From the NCBI RefSeq assembly GCF_025639885.1, contig NZ_CP106738.1:3534001-3598000 (forward strand): a DNA stretch of 64,000 bases. Direction: 5' to 3'. Below are positions 19,443 through 28,270 of this stretch, one piece after another. A program made the translations under genes and the position numbers. Position 1 is the stretch's first letter; each line of letters starts with the position of its first letter. This stretch comes from Roseovarius pelagicus. GTDB lineage: Bacteria > Pseudomonadota > Alphaproteobacteria > Rhodobacterales > Rhodobacteraceae. Under the pieces are notes generated by a model. The model saw only the letters and a list, made by a program, of their open reading frames with translations. It did no database searches and was not told the DNA's origin.

Positions 19443-20483
19443 ATGGCATCCCAGATCAATCAGACAAATCAAACCGGACGAATCGTCTGTGTTTTGGTGC
19501 CCCGCTTCAACATGATGAGTCTCATCAGTTTGCTGGAGCCGGCGCGCATCGCAAACTACCTGTCGCGCCATCCGCTTTACGCGATCGAGTATTGTTCGGT
19601 GGGGGCGGCGACCACCACGGCCAGCAACGGTATGCCCGTCGCATGCGCGGAATTGCCCGATAAACTGGCGCGCGAGGATCTGGTGATCGTGGTCGGCAGC
19701 TGGGGGGCAGAACACTACGATAATCCCCGGCTCATGTCGTGGTTGCGCCGACAAGAACGTGCTGGTGCGCGGCTCTGCGCGGTCGAACTGGGCCCCTATA
19801 TCTTTGCGCGTGCGGGGCTGCTTACGCATCGGCGGGCCACAGTACACTGGTCCTATCTGGCCGGGTTTCAAGAGCTTTATCCGGACGTGCAGGGGGCAGA
19901 GCAGCTGTTTACCATCGACGGTCGCATTATGACCTGCGCCGGATCAACCGGCGGGCTTGATCTGATGCTGGATCTGATCCGCAGCGATCATGGCAATGCC
20001 CTGATATCCGAAATTTCGGACAACATCATGCACCACCCTGTGCGCGAGGATACGGACCCGCAGCGCCGCCCACTGGGCCGCGGACTGGAAGGGGTGTCGC
20101 CGCCGGTTCGGGCGGCGATCAAACTGATGGAGGCGCATATCGACGAGCCGCTCAGCATACCAGCGATTGCCAAGAGTGTGGGTCTGTCTCAACGTCAGCT
20201 GGAACGTCAGTTCAACCATGCGATGGGGTGCAGCGCGGTGCAGTTCAGCCGACTGATGCGGCTACAGCACGCGCGCGTGTTGTTGATTTCGACCGATCTG
20301 GGCATACGCGAAGTCGCGGCTGCCTCAGGGTTCAATTCACTGTCACATTTCGCCTTTGCGTTTCGCAATTGTTTTGGCAAACGGCCCAGTGATTATCGGC
20401 AAGCATGGCCCGAACAAAGCGAGGGACCCGTCTGGCCCGGCACACTGGCGCGCTACCTTGAAACGTTGCGCCCGCGCCGGTGA
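19443..20483 (+). CDS. cdhR: GlxA/CdhR-type AraC family regulator with DJ-1/PfpI domain
   Basis: The 346-residue protein has an N-terminal class I glutamine amidotransferase-like domain (about 15-190) and a C-terminal pair of AraC helix-turn-helices (about 235-335, with SIPAIAKSVGLSQRQLERQF and GIREVAAASGFNSLSHFAFA). CdhR of Pseudomonas, with this architecture, activates carnitine dehydrogenase genes in response to carnitine. The gene lies between the cleavage-enzyme operon and the dehydrogenase gene. The CdhR name follows from architecture and context, since close paralogs (GbdR, SouR, ArgR) share the fold. Confidence 0.8.
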   Translation: MASQINQTNQTGRIVCVLVPRFNMMSLISLLEPARIANYLSRHPLYAIEYCSVGAATTTASNGMPVACAELPDKLAREDLVIVVGSWGAEHYDNPRLMSWLRRQERAGARLCAVELGPYIFARAGLLTHRRATVHWSYLAGFQELYPDVQGAEQLFTIDGRIMTCAGSTGGLDLMLDLIRSDHGNALISEISDNIMHHPVREDTDPQRRPLGRGLEGVSPPVRAAIKLMEAHIDEPLSIPAIAKSVGLSQRQLERQFNHAMGCSAVQFSRLMRLQHARVLLISTDLGIREVAAASGFNSLSHFAFAFRNCFGKRPSDYRQAWPEQSEGPVWPGTLARYLETLRPRR

Positions 20484-20557
20484 GGTTGCACAGCTATCGC
20501 GGGACTGACTGCACATCTCGCGGCGCACGCTGCGTTAACCGGATTATTCTATACATC

Positions 20558-20601
20558 GATACCGACGCGATACCGACGTATTACCGACGCAATGCCGAAC
20601 C
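20558..20601. repeat. Four 11-base tandem repeats in a convergent intergenic gap
   Basis: GATACCGACGC, GATACCGACGT, ATTACCGACGC and the decayed AATGCCGAACC follow head to tail at 20558-20601. They are flanked by the inverted pair TTAACCG (20535-20541) and CGGTTAA (20612-20618). The gap is between the convergent cdhR and carnitine dehydrogenase stops, so this is not an obvious promoter. Function unknown. Confidence 0.6.
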
Positions 20602-20644
20602 GGGTTTTTGACGGTTAATCAATATCTTGAACCTGATTCGCGCC

Positions 20645-21583
20645 TCAATCCCGCAGTGCTTTCAACACGGCCACGATTTTGCGATCCCGTTCTGCCGCCA
20701 TCTCGGTGAAATGTCGATCCCCCGCAATGGCGTTGCATCCGTCTACCATCCGGTCACGCAACTCCTTGGTCAGTTCCGGGGCCTCCAGCCGGGTCCATGG
20801 CCATTTCAACGCCGGGCCGAACTGGTCAAGGTTCGTCGCCATGCCGCCCGCGCCGCAGGCAACGTGAAACGCCATGCACTGTCCTTGAACTGCCATGCGG
20901 GGGGCCGGGCCGTTTATCAACGCGGTATCAATGTCTTCGGGGGTTGCCTCGCCATTTGCCACCATGTGCAGCGCCTCGCGCCACAGTGCCTCTTGTAGCC
21001 GGGTGGCGACGAATCCGGGGATTTCTTTTTTCATCACCAGCGGTGCTTTGCCCGCGACCTCATAGAACGCCGCAGCCCATGCCACGGCATCCGGATCCGT
21101 TTGCTTGCCCCCGATGATCTCGACCAGCGGTAGCAGGTAGGGCGGATTGAACGGATGCCCGATCACGGTGCGCTCTGGCGTCGCGCAGGTGGCCTGAATA
21201 TCGGTCATGGTCATGCCGGATGTGGACGAGCCGATGACCACATCAGTCGGCAGAATGCGACCTAGCTCGGCATATAATGCCTGTTTGATGTCCAGTCGTT
21301 CTGGCGCACTTTCCTGAATGAATTCCGCACCTTGAACCGCCTCTTTCAGATCGGTTGTTACTGTCAGCCGATCCAGCGATGCACCCTCTGCCAATCCCAA
21401 TGCCGTCAGGCTGGCCCATGCGGTTTCAATCACCGACATCAGTGCGGGACGTTCAGCATCGTCGTGAATATAGGCCGTTACATCGTAGCCCCGTGCGAGG
21501 AAATGCGCGGCCCACCCGCCGCCGATCGGGCCTGCGCCAATGCTGGTGATGCGGCGTACGGTCCGTGGATCTGGATAGCCCAT
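20645..21583 (-). CDS. lcdH: L-carnitine dehydrogenase (3-hydroxyacyl-CoA dehydrogenase family)
   Basis: The 312-residue NAD+-dependent protein has the N-terminal Rossmann motif GAGPIG (16-21) and the IGHPFNPPYLLPLVEI segment typical of carnitine dehydrogenases. It oxidises L-carnitine to 3-dehydrocarnitine. Two adjacent ATGs exist at 21586 and 21583; the second is chosen because AGGGG is six bases before it. The gene is coupled to the upstream enoyl-CoA hydratase. In some rhizobia the enzyme is fused to a betainyl-CoA thioesterase; here that domain is absent. An ordinary 3-hydroxybutyryl-CoA dehydrogenase is less likely given the motif and context. Confidence 0.85.
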   Translation of the reverse strand: MGYPDPRTVRRITSIGAGPIGGGWAAHFLARGYDVTAYIHDDAERPALMSVIETAWASLTALGLAEGASLDRLTVTTDLKEAVQGAEFIQESAPERLDIKQALYAELGRILPTDVVIGSSTSGMTMTDIQATCATPERTVIGHPFNPPYLLPLVEIIGGKQTDPDAVAWAAAFYEVAGKAPLVMKKEIPGFVATRLQEALWREALHMVANGEATPEDIDTALINGPAPRMAVQGQCMAFHVACGAGGMATNLDQFGPALKWPWTRLEAPELTKELRDRMVDGCNAIAGDRHFTEMAAERDRKIVAVLKALRD

Positions 21584-22386
21584 CATTCGCCCCTGAACTT
21601 TGGTTCGCGTTTCTCGACAAAGGCGGCGACACCTTCGGCGGCATCGTCGGACTTCAGCATCTTGCGGTAGGTCGGCAACCCATCCCCGCGCATGTTGGCA
21701 AAGGCATCTTCCAGCGGCACGCATTCAATCGCGCGCTGCACTTCCTTGACACTCTGCATCGCCAGCGGCGCAGACCATGCGATACTGGCTGCCCATTCGC
21801 GGGCGGCATCCATCAGCTGATCTTTCGGGACAACCTTGTTTACCAGTCCGTAATGCGCCGCTTCCTCAGCGCTCATGCGGCGGCCCAGCAGGAACATCTC
21901 CATTGCGATGTTATGGGGGATACGACGCGGCAGACGCTGCAATGCGCCTGCGTCTGGCACGATCCCCAACGGCATTTCCGGCAGGCCGAACTCGACGTGA
22001 TCGGCCGCAATCAGCAGGTCACATCCCAGCGCCATTTCGAACCCGCCACCGATGGCCAGCCCGTTGATCGCGGCGATCACCGGCTTGTTCAATGCCCAGT
22101 TCTCGGTCAGGCCAGTGAACCCGCCAAATCCGTATTCGTCAGCTTCCCACCAGTTATCGAGGCTCATTTCACCCGCGTTCAACGCCTTTAGGTCCCAACC
22201 GGCCGAGAAAATCTTGTCTCCGCCGCCGGTCAGGATCGCACAACGCAAATCCTTATCCTCGTGCAGTTCCTGAAAGGCGGCAGCCAGCGCCTGACTGGTG
22301 GCGACGTCAATCGCGTTCACCTTGGGGCGATCCAACGTGACCTCAAGTACATGGCCATCGCGAACGACCTTCACTCCGTCTGACAT
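21583..22386 (-). CDS. Enoyl-CoA hydratase, crotonobetainyl-CoA hydratase-like (CaiD type)
   Basis: The 267-residue crotonase-fold protein has the oxyanion segments DKIFSAGWDLKAL and INGLAIGGGFEMAL. Both catalytic glutamates are present, E117 and E137, spaced 20 residues apart as in crotonase. The LPEMPLGIVPDAGALQRLP stretch resembles CaiD, which hydrates crotonobetainyl-CoA to L-carnitinyl-CoA. It precedes and is translationally coupled to the carnitine dehydrogenase, consistent with consecutive pathway steps. General fatty-acid crotonase function cannot be excluded. Confidence 0.85.
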   Translation of the reverse strand: MSDGVKVVRDGHVLEVTLDRPKVNAIDVATSQALAAAFQELHEDKDLRCAILTGGGDKIFSAGWDLKALNAGEMSLDNWWEADEYGFGGFTGLTENWALNKPVIAAINGLAIGGGFEMALGCDLLIAADHVEFGLPEMPLGIVPDAGALQRLPRRIPHNIAMEMFLLGRRMSAEEAAHYGLVNKVVPKDQLMDAAREWAASIAWSAPLAMQSVKEVQRAIECVPLEDAFANMRGDGLPTYRKMLKSDDAAEGVAAFVEKREPKFRGE

Positions 22387-22810
22387 GCGTATTCTCCTTG
22401 TTTGCTTTGCCCGCCGGGTCGGGTTTTCTTGGGTATCTTCGTATGAAAGGGTCGCAAAGAATGCGATTTTTCGTCACCATTTGGCGAAAATTGCGCCAGT
22501 TTGCTGCAATTCGACCGGACTTGTTACGCGAAAGGGTTTCCGGGGGCCGGTTTGCCGATCGGCCTTGAGTGCGGCGATTCGACGGTCAAAGTCTGGCAAC
22601 TGATGCTTTGGCGAACACCGGCGCATCCTTCAGAGCATTTGCCTCATCAGGCGCTTTGCCATCTCTGGTCCTTCGGCAGCGAGCGCCTCAATGCGCAGCA
22701 CATCAAAACACTTACTCGGAGGATAAGCGCCGGAAACGGTTCAAAACTATTGCCTTAACGTCTGGCCCGCCTATGATCCGAATGCGTAAGACATGGGGGA
22801 GGACAGTCGT
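22387..22810. promoter_or_regulatory. Divergent promoter region between the hydratase and coxG genes
   Basis: This 424-base gap has no convincing gene. It carries two small perfect inverted repeats on the hydratase side, TCGCA-AAGAA-TGCGA (22452-22466) and TGGCG-N7-CGCCA (22482-22498), which could be operators for the hydratase/dehydrogenase transcript. Short open frames here lack ribosome sites and domain-like sequence. Confidence 0.4.
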
Positions 22811-23269
22811 ATGGACATGACGGGCGAACACCGCATTGCGGCACCGCGGGACGAAGTCTGGGCGGCGTTAAACGACCCGGAAGTGCTAAAAGCCTGTATT
22901 CCCGGTTGTCAGGAATTGGAAAAAACCAGCGAAACCACGATGGAGGCCAAGGTCGTTCAGAAGATCGGCCCGGTAAAGGCCAGCTTTACGGGCGCGGTCG
23001 AGCTGGTCAACATCAACGCACCTGAAAGCTATACTATTCAGGGCGAGGGCAAGGGCGGTGTCGCGGGCTTTGCCAAGGGGGCGGCAGATGTGCATCTGGC
23101 CGAAGATGGCGACGAGACAATCCTGACATACAACGTGCAGGCTACCGTCGGCGGCAAGCTGGCGCAGCTCGGCAGCCGTCTGGTCAGTTCGACCGCCAAG
23201 AAACTGGCGGCAAAGTTCTTTGACAATTTCCACGATCACTTGACCCAAACAGGCGCGCCAGAAGCATAA
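22811..23269 (+). CDS. coxG: CoxG-like SRPBCC protein
   Basis: The 152-residue protein has the START/SRPBCC fold of CoxG ([30 protein letters not shown] at its N-terminus, read in pieces). In Oligotropha-type systems CoxG helps recruit the molybdenum dehydrogenase to the membrane; recent work on related CO dehydrogenases implicates it in quinone delivery. The ATG at 22811 follows GGGGGAGGA; an ATG at 22793 overlaps that site and is rejected. It is the first gene of coxGSLM. Confidence 0.88.
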   Translation: MDMTGEHRIAAPRDEVWAALNDPEVLKACIPGCQELEKTSETTMEAKVVQKIGPVKASFTGAVELVNINAPESYTIQGEGKGGVAGFAKGAADVHLAEDGDETILTYNVQATVGGKLAQLGSRLVSSTAKKLAAKFFDNFHDHLTQTGAPEA

Positions 23270-23327
23270 TCTGTGCGGCCCATTGAAAATGCGTGCGGGG
23301 GCACCCGCCAATCCAGGGAGGACCCAG

Positions 23328-23798
23328 ATGACAAACGTAAAGATGAAGGTGAACGGCAAGGAGGTCAGCAGGGAGGTTCCAGATGAAACCCTGCTTTCGG
23401 AATTCCTGCGCGAGCAGTTGCGCCTGACCGGCACCCATATCGGATGCGATACCAGCCAATGCGGCGCCTGCGCGGTGCACGTGAACGGCAAGGTGGTCAA
23501 AGCCTGCACAGCATTGGCCGTGTCACTGGACGGCGCCGACGTTACCACCATCGAGGGGCTGGCCAATGGCGAATTGCATCCGATGCAAGTGGCCTTCAAC
23601 GACAATCACGGCCTGCAATGCGGGTTCTGCACGCCGGGTATGATCATGGCCGGTGTCGACATGGTGAACCGTTACAAGGCCGAGGGTCGAGATCTGACAT
23701 CCGACGCGATCCGCCACGAGCTGGAAGGCAATATCTGTCGCTGCACGGGCTACCACAACATCGTGAAGTCCATCGAAGACGCAGCGGCGAAGATGTGA
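23328..23798 (+). CDS. coxS: Molybdenum hydroxylase small subunit, two [2Fe-2S] clusters
   Basis: The 156-residue protein has the plant-type ferredoxin cysteines C40, C45, C48 and C60, and the C-terminal cluster cysteines C98, C101, C137 and C139 ([14 protein letters not shown]). It passes electrons from the Mo cofactor to FAD in CoxSLM-type heterotrimers. The ATG at 23328 follows GGGAGGA; 15 upstream in-frame codons are unlikely to be translated. Confidence 0.93.
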   Translation: MTNVKMKVNGKEVSREVPDETLLSEFLREQLRLTGTHIGCDTSQCGACAVHVNGKVVKACTALAVSLDGADVTTIEGLANGELHPMQVAFNDNHGLQCGFCTPGMIMAGVDMVNRYKAEGRDLTSDAIRHELEGNICRCTGYHNIVKSIEDAAAKM

Positions 23799-23820
23799 TT
23801 GACGCAAGGGAGGACATAAC

Positions 23821-26181
23821 ATGAGTTCAGGCATTGGCAAAAGCGTCAAGCGCAAGGAAGACAAACGGTTCACCACTGGCAAGGGCCGCTATACCGACGA
23901 TCACAGAATGGACAATCAGGCCTATGCGGCCTTTGTGCGCAGCTCACACGCGCATGCAACGGTCAAGGGCATTGATGCCACTGCTGCCAAGGGCATGCCG
24001 GGTGTGATCGACGTGCTGGACGGGCATCAGCTGACCGGCGACGGCATCGGCAATATCATCTGCGGCTGGGCCATTACGTCCAAGGATGGCAGTCCGATGA
24101 ACATGGGCGCATGGTCGGCACTGGCCACCGAGAAGGTCCGATATGTGGGTGACGCAGTGGCCGTGGTCATTGCCGAAACACAGGCGCAGGCACGCATCGC
24201 CGCCGAGGCTGTCGAAGTGGATTACGAGGAGCTGCCGGTCGTGGCGCATGTGCTGGACGCGATGAAGGATGGCGCGCCGCAAATTCACGATAACGCGCCG
24301 GGCAATCAGATTTACGACTGGGAACTGGGCGACGAGGCGGCCACTGATGCAGGGCTCGCGGACGCGGCGCATGTCACGACACTGGATATCACCAACAACC
24401 GGTTGTCGCCCAACCCGATGGAGCCCCGCAGCGCCATCGCCACTTATGACGACGCCGAGGAACACTATACGCTCTACACCACGTCGCAGAACCCGCATGT
24501 CGCACGTCTGGTGTTGTCGGCCTTCTACAACGTTGCACCCGAACATAAACTGCGGGTAATCGCGCCCGACGTGGGCGGCGGTTTCGGGGCCAAGATCTAT
24601 ATCTACCCCGAGGAAATCACCTGCCTCTGGGCGTCGATGAAAACCAATCGATCGGTCAAGTGGACATCAGACCGGTCAGAGGCGTTTCTGACGGACGCGC
24701 ATGGCCGCGATCATGTGACACACGCGAAGATGGGTTTTGACGCGGATGGAAAGATCACGGGCTTCAAGATCGACACGATCGCCAATCTGGGCGCGTATAT
24801 GTCGCTCTTCTCCAGTTCGGTGCCTACCTACCTTTATGCGCCGTTGATGTCCGGGCAGTATGACATCCAGAACATCCATTGTAACGTACGTACCTATTAC
24901 ACCAACACCGTCCCGGTGGATGCCTATCGTGGGGCCGGTCGCCCCGAGGCAACATACCTCGTGGAACGGATGATCGAGACTGCTGCCCGCGAAATGGGGA
25001 TGGACCCGGCAGAGCTGCGGCGACGCAACTTTGTTCAATCCTTCCCGCACCAGACACCGGTATTGATGCAATATGATGCGGGTGATTTCCCCAAGATACT
25101 GGAAATGGCGCAAGAGGCGGCCGATGTGGCGGGCTTCGAGGCGCGCCGCAAAGAGGCCGCATCGCGGGGCAAGCTGCGCGGTCTGGGCTACTCAACCTTT
25201 ATCGAGGCTTGCGGGTTGGCTCCGTCCAAGGCGGCAGGATCGCTGGGCGCGGGCGTCGGCCTATGGGAATCTGCCGAAGTGCGGGTAAATCCGGTCGGAT
25301 CTATTGAAATCCTGACCGGTAGCCACAGCCACGGGCAGGGGCACGAGACGACTTTTGCGCAGATCGTCGCAGAACGTTTCGATATTCCCGTCGAAAATGT
25401 GCAGATCGTGCATGGCGACACGGACAAGGTACAGTTCGGCATGGGCACCTATGGATCACGCTCTGGTCCGGTTGGTATGTCCGCAGTGGTTAAGGCGATG
25501 GACAAGGTCGAGGCGAAGGTTCGCAAGATCGCGGCGCATACGCTGGAGGCCAGCGAGGACGACATCGAGATCAAGGGCGGCAACGTTAGCGTCAAGGGCA
25601 CCGACAAGTCGATGGCCTGGCACGAAGTCGGGCTGGCGGCCTATGTGGCCCACAACCTGCCCGACGGGATGGAGCCGGGGCTGAAAGAGACCGCGTTCTT
25701 CGATCCGGTCAACTTCTCGTTCCCGTCAGGTGCCTTTATCTGCGAGGTCGAGGTCGATCCCGATACCGGAGAGACAAAAATCATCAAGTTCACCTCTGCC
25801 GACGATTTCGGCACGATCATCAACCCGATGATCGTCGAGGGGCAGGTGCATGGCGGTGTCGCGCAAGGCATCGGTCAGGCCATGCTGGAACAGGTGGTCT
25901 ATGACGACGACGGACAGCTGCTGACGGGATCGTACATGGATTACACCATGCCACGCGCTGCTGACATGCCGTTCTTTGATGTACAGCACCACGAAACCCC
26001 CAGTCCGAACAATCCGTTAGGTGTCAAAGGATGTGGCGAGGCGGGGGCCATCGGCGCACCGCCTGCGGTGATCAATGCGATCACAGACGCGATCGGCACC
26101 AATGATCTGGCGATGCCGGCCACGCCCCAAGCCGTCTGGCGCGCATTGCGCTCGGCGTCCAAACCCATCGCGGCAGAGTAA
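23821..26181 (+). CDS. Molybdenum hydroxylase large subunit, form II CoxL-like
   Basis: The 786-residue protein is a xanthine-oxidase-family Mo-cytosine-dinucleotide subunit with GGGFGAK (252-258), the AYRGAGR active-site loop (368-374) and a C-terminal CGEAGAIGAPPAV. True CO dehydrogenases (form I) carry AYRCSFR with the copper-binding cysteine; the AYRGAGR loop marks form II, whose substrates include aldehydes, N-heterocycles and other unknowns. Thus CO oxidation is not supported by this sequence. It starts six bases after an AGGGAGG-type ribosome site and is co-transcribed with coxS and coxM. Confidence 0.9.
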   Translation: MSSGIGKSVKRKEDKRFTTGKGRYTDDHRMDNQAYAAFVRSSHAHATVKGIDATAAKGMPGVIDVLDGHQLTGDGIGNIICGWAITSKDGSPMNMGAWSALATEKVRYVGDAVAVVIAETQAQARIAAEAVEVDYEELPVVAHVLDAMKDGAPQIHDNAPGNQIYDWELGDEAATDAGLADAAHVTTLDITNNRLSPNPMEPRSAIATYDDAEEHYTLYTTSQNPHVARLVLSAFYNVAPEHKLRVIAPDVGGGFGAKIYIYPEEITCLWASMKTNRSVKWTSDRSEAFLTDAHGRDHVTHAKMGFDADGKITGFKIDTIANLGAYMSLFSSSVPTYLYAPLMSGQYDIQNIHCNVRTYYTNTVPVDAYRGAGRPEATYLVERMIETAAREMGMDPAELRRRNFVQSFPHQTPVLMQYDAGDFPKILEMAQEAADVAGFEARRKEAASRGKLRGLGYSTFIEACGLAPSKAAGSLGAGVGLWESAEVRVNPVGSIEILTGSHSHGQGHETTFAQIVAERFDIPVENVQIVHGDTDKVQFGMGTYGSRSGPVGMSAVVKAMDKVEAKVRKIAAHTLEASEDDIEIKGGNVSVKGTDKSMAWHEVGLAAYVAHNLPDGMEPGLKETAFFDPVNFSFPSGAFICEVEVDPDTGETKIIKFTSADDFGTIINPMIVEGQVHGGVAQGIGQAMLEQVVYDDDGQLLTGSYMDYTMPRAADMPFFDVQHHETPSPNNPLGVKGCGEAGAIGAPPAVINAITDAIGTNDLAMPATPQAVWRALRSASKPIAAE

Positions 26182-26195
26182 GGAGGAGACAACAG

Positions 26196-26990
26196 ATGTA
26201 TCCGTTAAAATATCACAAACCAAACTCCATCGACGATGCGGTTGCTGCTCTTTCCTCGGGCGAAGAGGCGATGGTTCTGGCCGGAGGGCAGACCCTGCTC
26301 GCCACGATGAAACAGCATCTGGCCGCGCCCAGCGATCTGGTGGATATCCGCGGCATTGACGGTATGGTGGGTGTGCGTACCGACGGCGGCACGCTGATCA
26401 TCGGCGCGGCCACAACCCACGCCGAAGTGGCTGCGAGCGAAGCGGTGCGAAAGCATTGCCCGGCGCTGGCCGATCTGGCGGGCGGAATCGGTGATCCGGC
26501 AGTGCGCCATATGGGCACCATCGGCGGCAGCCTTGCCAACAACGATCCGTCTGCTTGCTATCCGGCGGGTCTGTTGGGGTTGGGAGGTACAATCGTGACC
26601 AACCAGCGCGAGATCGCGGCGGATGACTTCTTCGAGGGTCTGTTTACCACCGCGTTGGACGAGGGCGAAATCATCACCTCAGTGAGGATTGATGCGCCCA
26701 AACGCGCGCATTACGCGAAATTCGCGCAGGCCGCCTCGCGCTTTCCGTTGGTGGCTGTGTTTGTCTCGGATGGCCCGCACGGGGTACGCGTGGCGGTGAC
26801 CGGAGCAGGGGATGACGGCGTTTTTCGCCACGCGGGTATGGAGGCGGCGCTGTCTTCCGATTGGTCGGCGGAGGCGCTTGATGCTGTCGAGATCGATGAT
26901 GACGGGCTGATTTCGGATATGCACGGCTCGGGCGACTATCGCGCACATTTGATCAAGGTGATGGCCAAACGCGCAGTGGCCGCAGCCTGA
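26196..26990 (+). CDS. coxM: Molybdenum hydroxylase FAD-binding medium subunit
   Basis: The 264-residue protein has the two FAD pyrophosphate-binding motifs of the family, LAGGQTLL (about 28-35) and a TIGGSLANNDPSA (about 108-120). It takes electrons from the [2Fe-2S] subunit. It follows the large subunit by 14 bases with a GGAGGAGA ribosome site and ends just before a strong stem-loop. Subunit order S-L-M is one of the common arrangements. Confidence 0.93.
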   Translation: MYPLKYHKPNSIDDAVAALSSGEEAMVLAGGQTLLATMKQHLAAPSDLVDIRGIDGMVGVRTDGGTLIIGAATTHAEVAASEAVRKHCPALADLAGGIGDPAVRHMGTIGGSLANNDPSACYPAGLLGLGGTIVTNQREIAADDFFEGLFTTALDEGEIITSVRIDAPKRAHYAKFAQAASRFPLVAVFVSDGPHGVRVAVTGAGDDGVFRHAGMEAALSSDWSAEALDAVEIDDDGLISDMHGSGDYRAHLIKVMAKRAVAAA

Positions 26991-26994
26991 ACAG

Positions 26995-27034
26995 TGGCTG
27001 GCCAACCTAGGCAAAGCGTCCGGTTGGCCAGCCA
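26995..27034 (+). terminator. 13-base-pair stem-loop after coxM
   Basis: TGGCTGGCCAACC (26995-27007) and GGTTGGCCAGCCA (27022-27034) form a perfect 13-base-pair stem with a 14-base loop starting four bases after the coxM stop. There is no T-run, so it may act as a Rho-assisted or mRNA-stabilising end of the cox transcript. Confidence 0.6.
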
Positions 27035-27157
27035 TCATATCAACAACTGGCTGCGCGTTTCACGGTGTCTTGAGGACTTTCAACAGCGCAGCTATCGCTG
27101 GTGGCGGAATTACATGCTAGGTTAAGCTCGTCGAAACTTGCTGCCGGAACCCGCTAC

Positions 27158-28270
27158 ATGAACCGAACCGCTTTCTGGAAACAGGCTGCATTATCCGTGA
27201 TGCTACTGATCGCGGCGGCTCTGGCTTGGGAAAATCGCACCGAACTTGGTGCGATTTGGGCCTCGATCGGTTCTGAGCAAAGTCAAAGCGCGGCCGTCGT
27301 CAGCCCAACGGACAGCGGCGCGCCAGTGATCACCGGGCATGTGCGCGAAATGCAGGATAATCTGACATTTTCGGCAATCGGTACTGGTTTCGCGCTAAAA
27401 TCGGTCACGCTACGGGCACCCTCTACTGGTGAAATCGTTGAATTCAATATCTCGCCCGAGCGCAAGTTCCGCGCCGGCGATGTTCTGCTGCGCCTCAAGG
27501 ATACCGACCAACGGCTGGCCGTAGCTTTGGCCGACGCGCGATTGAACCAAGCGACTTTGGAACAAGACAGATACAGCCGTCTTCAGGATAGCGGCATTGC
27601 GGCAGCGGCACGGTTGGAAGAGGTGCAAACCGCATTCAAGGTCGCCAGTATTGAGCTGGAGAAAGCGACAGCCGATCTGAATGATCGGACGCTGCGCGCA
27701 CCCTTCGACGGTGTGGCGGGCCTTGCCTCTTTCGAGCAGGGTGAGCGGATTACCGAGGCGACACCGGTCGCAAGCTATGACGATCGCAGCCAGATTTTGG
27801 TGGAGTTCGATTTGCCCGAGGCGCTGCTGTCGCGTGTTTCGCCGGGACAGGCCGTTTCGGCGAGTACGCCTTCGATGGACCGCCAGCAATTCGCCGGTGC
27901 GATCACCGCAATCGACAGCCGCGTGGATGCAACGACCCGCACGGCGCGTGTGCGCGCCGCCATAGACAACAGCGCCGACCGTTTCCGCCCCGGTGCGTCC
28001 TTTGCCCTGACACTCGATTTGCCGGGAGAAACCTATCCCACGGTCCCGGAACTCGCGCTGCAATTTTCACGCGGTGCGTTGCATGTCTGGCGGGTGAAGG
28101 CTGGCGCTGCTGAGCAGGTTGAGGTGCGCATGGTCCGTCGCCGCGCCGGTCACGTGATTGTCGAGGGGCCATTGGCGCCGGGTGATGTGGTGGTTGTCGA
28201 AGGCACCCAACGATTGCGACCCGGTATTGCGGTGAATGTCCTGAACGCGAACGAGGATGGCAGCACATGA
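27158..28270 (+). CDS. RND efflux periplasmic adaptor (membrane fusion protein)
   Basis: The 370-residue protein starts with a membrane anchor (LSVMLLIAAALAW) and has lipoyl-like and alpha-hairpin segments (SPERKFRAGDVLLRLKDTDQRL, then the coiled region about residues 100-160) and a beta-barrel domain. It links the RND pump to an outer-membrane channel. The ATG at 27158 is preferred over a GTG at 27101 because it directly precedes the anchor; neither has a strong ribosome site. It overlaps the pump gene by four bases. No outer-membrane factor or regulator gene is adjacent. Confidence 0.88.
   Translation: MNRTAFWKQAALSVMLLIAAALAWENRTELGAIWASIGSEQSQSAAVVSPTDSGAPVITGHVREMQDNLTFSAIGTGFALKSVTLRAPSTGEIVEFNISPERKFRAGDVLLRLKDTDQRLAVALADARLNQATLEQDRYSRLQDSGIAAAARLEEVQTAFKVASIELEKATADLNDRTLRAPFDGVAGLASFEQGERITEATPVASYDDRSQILVEFDLPEALLSRVSPGQAVSASTPSMDRQQFAGAITAIDSRVDATTRTARVRAAIDNSADRFRPGASFALTLDLPGETYPTVPELALQFSRGALHVWRVKAGAAEQVEVRMVRRRAGHVIVEGPLAPGDVVVVEGTQRLRPGIAVNVLNANEDGST

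Noticed and set aside
22811..26990. Aerobic carbon monoxide dehydrogenase
   Set aside because: The large subunit lacks the AYRCSFR loop and its copper-ligand cysteine, so only a form II molybdenum hydroxylase can be claimed.
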